The translations under genes and the position numbers were made by a program. A stretch of DNA of 33,182 nt from Lachnospiraceae bacterium (GTDB lineage Bacteria > Bacillota > Clostridia > Lachnospirales > Lachnospiraceae). How positions within the stretch are numbered: the stretch's first letter is position 1; every line of letters starts with the position of its first letter. The stretch covers positions 1 to 33,182 of the forward strand of contig JAAUZX010000010.1 in assembly GCA_014804365.1 (NCBI GenBank), read 5' to 3'. Positions 32,308 through 33,182 of the stretch are shown piece after piece. Below the pieces are notes generated by a model. It was given only the letters and a program-made list of their open reading frames with translations, was not told the origin of the DNA and did no database searches.

Positions 32308-32945
32308 GTGGGAAAGAAGGATATCGGATTAAAATCGTATCTGCAAAATACCGTAAGATATGCAGACTTGTGGAATGGTGCGGTGTTTCAAGGGAAGCAG
32401 ATGGTCAAGGCGGAAGAACTGCAGGAAATCACGCCGGTGCATTCTAAATCAGATCCTGAGGCTGTGCTGGAGAGAACCGGGGATCTGGTCATGAAGCAGA
32501 ACCATGAGGGGCAAAGGTTTGTTATTCTTGCATTGGAGAATCAGGCAGAGATTGACTATGGAATGCCCGTGCGCATTATGCTACAAGAGGCGTTGGAGTA
32601 TGACCGACAATTAAAAGTAATTAAGCAAAGAAACGAGAAGGAATACAAAGAGCTTTGCGAAAACAATGCCAGTGTGTCAAAAGCTGAATTTTATAAAAAT
32701 AGGGGAGGGAGAAAGGTATGTGCAAAGCAATTGAGGATTTAAAGAATGATGCAAAAGCAGAAGGAAAAGCGGAGTATATAATTGAATTATTGAAAGAAAA
32801 CGGAACAATATCCGACAAAGTAAAGTCAAAGATTTTAAAACAGACAGATTTACAAGTCTTGAATGAATGGTTTAAGTTAGCGATTCATACAAAAAGTGTT
32901 GATGAATTTATGCGACTGAGTCATTTAGAGCAATATGCGCAATGA
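32308..32945 (+). pseudogene. Broken Rpn-family (PD-(D/E)XK) transposase/nuclease gene
   Basis: A GTG with AGGAGG five bases upstream opens a frame encoding the N-terminus typical of Rpn-type transposase-like nucleases: LKSYLQNTVRYADLWNGAVFQGKQ, then FVILALENQAEIDYGMPVRIMLQEALEYDRQLK. It runs to 32742. The family C-terminus (MCKAIEDLKNDAKAEGKAEYIIELLKENGTISD...) is in a different frame from 32718 to 32945. The middle third, which holds part of the nuclease core, is missing, giving about 210 codons where intact relatives have about 300. I infer an internal deletion plus frameshift. It may be a relic of a mobile or horizontally spread gene. Confidence 0.8.
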
Positions 32946-33032
32946 GGAAGCCAAGCATCAGCATAAAGGATCGGATGATCTGCACATGGTTTTTGGGCGG
33001 ACCTACCAGTGTGGGAATAGGAAGAGGTCAAA

Positions 33033-33182
33033 ATGCAGACACAACAAATAAAAATTGCAGATTATACATGTAGCCTGTTTCTTCCGAAGGATTATAATGA
33101 GAGCGGCAGAAATTATCCGGTAATCTATATTAACGGAGATGTGCCCATAGAAGAAATCGTAAATGAAATCCGAAAGTCCGGA
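33033..33182 (+). CDS. Esterase-like protein, N-terminus (partial)
   Basis: The first 50 codons are present and the gene runs off the window. GAAGAGG precedes the ATG by about 6 bases. The N-terminus (SLFLPKDYNESGRNYPVIYINGD) resembles the first beta-strands of esterase D/Fes/IroE-like alpha/beta hydrolases, some of which open siderophore lactones. The catalytic serine region is not in the window, so the substrate cannot be judged. I do not identify the 32,946-33,032 spacer. Confidence 0.6.
   Translation, partial: MQTQQIKIADYTCSLFLPKDYNESGRNYPVIYINGDVPIEEIVNEIRKSG

Noticed and set aside
1..33182. tRNA or rRNA genes
   Set aside because: No cloverleaf with conserved TTCRA arm or rRNA-like sequence was recognised by eye on either strand; a dedicated scan was not possible.

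Overview
The window looks like chromosomal DNA from a Gram-positive, low-to-mid GC anaerobe of the Clostridia, most likely a Lachnospiraceae gut commensal. The reasons are strong AGGAGG-type ribosome binding sites, a feoA-feoA-feoB-FeoB-associated-protein iron operon, GHKL/LytTR and OmpR-type two-component pairs beside FtsX-type ABC transporters, and frequent palindromes between genes. Species cannot be named from the sequence alone.

Region 1 (1-8.6 kb) is mostly housekeeping: a TSCPD-domain protein, murG (lipid II synthesis), pgi (glycolysis), a convergent amylosucrase-like glycoside hydrolase family 13 gene, and the ferrous iron operon. The iron operon starts at a promoter overlapped by two 18-bp DtxR-like dyads, and a possible 27-residue peptide gene lies between its two feoA genes. 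Region 2 (8.6-15 kb, minus strand) holds a response regulator, sensor kinase, ABC ATPase and FtsX permease module, preceded by a MATE efflux gene. MATE faces an XRE regulator across a compact divergent control region with two GGTTA-N6-TAACC sites. Region 3 (15.4-18.5 kb) has that XRE protein, which carries an unusual glycine-rich decad-repeat tail, followed by a GHKL sensor kinase and LytTR regulator.

Region 4 (18.6-29.6 kb) is accessory in character. It contains a small XRE gene followed by a PIN/NYN-like ribonuclease gene and a headless HicB antitoxin remnant, a lipoprotein, a BceAB-like transporter with its own membrane-anchored XRE regulator, and a large primase-helicase of the TOTE conflict type. 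Next comes the most notable locus: a 207-residue PBECR4-like putative ribonuclease on the minus strand. Its upstream region has a near-consensus promoter, two 52-bp tandem repeats with a compensatory base change in a predicted hairpin, and a Rho-independent terminator just before the start codon. This is the layout of a type III (protein-RNA) toxin-antitoxin system, but with a toxin that does not look like ToxN. A DnaQ-like exonuclease and an unknown 157-residue protein follow.

Region 5 (29.8-33.2 kb) is a PadR, HAAS/DUF3887 membrane protein, SdpI-like and small membrane protein operon. After it come an AT-rich dyad-rich spacer, a broken Rpn-type transposase/nuclease gene, and the first 50 codons of an esterase-like gene cut by the window edge.
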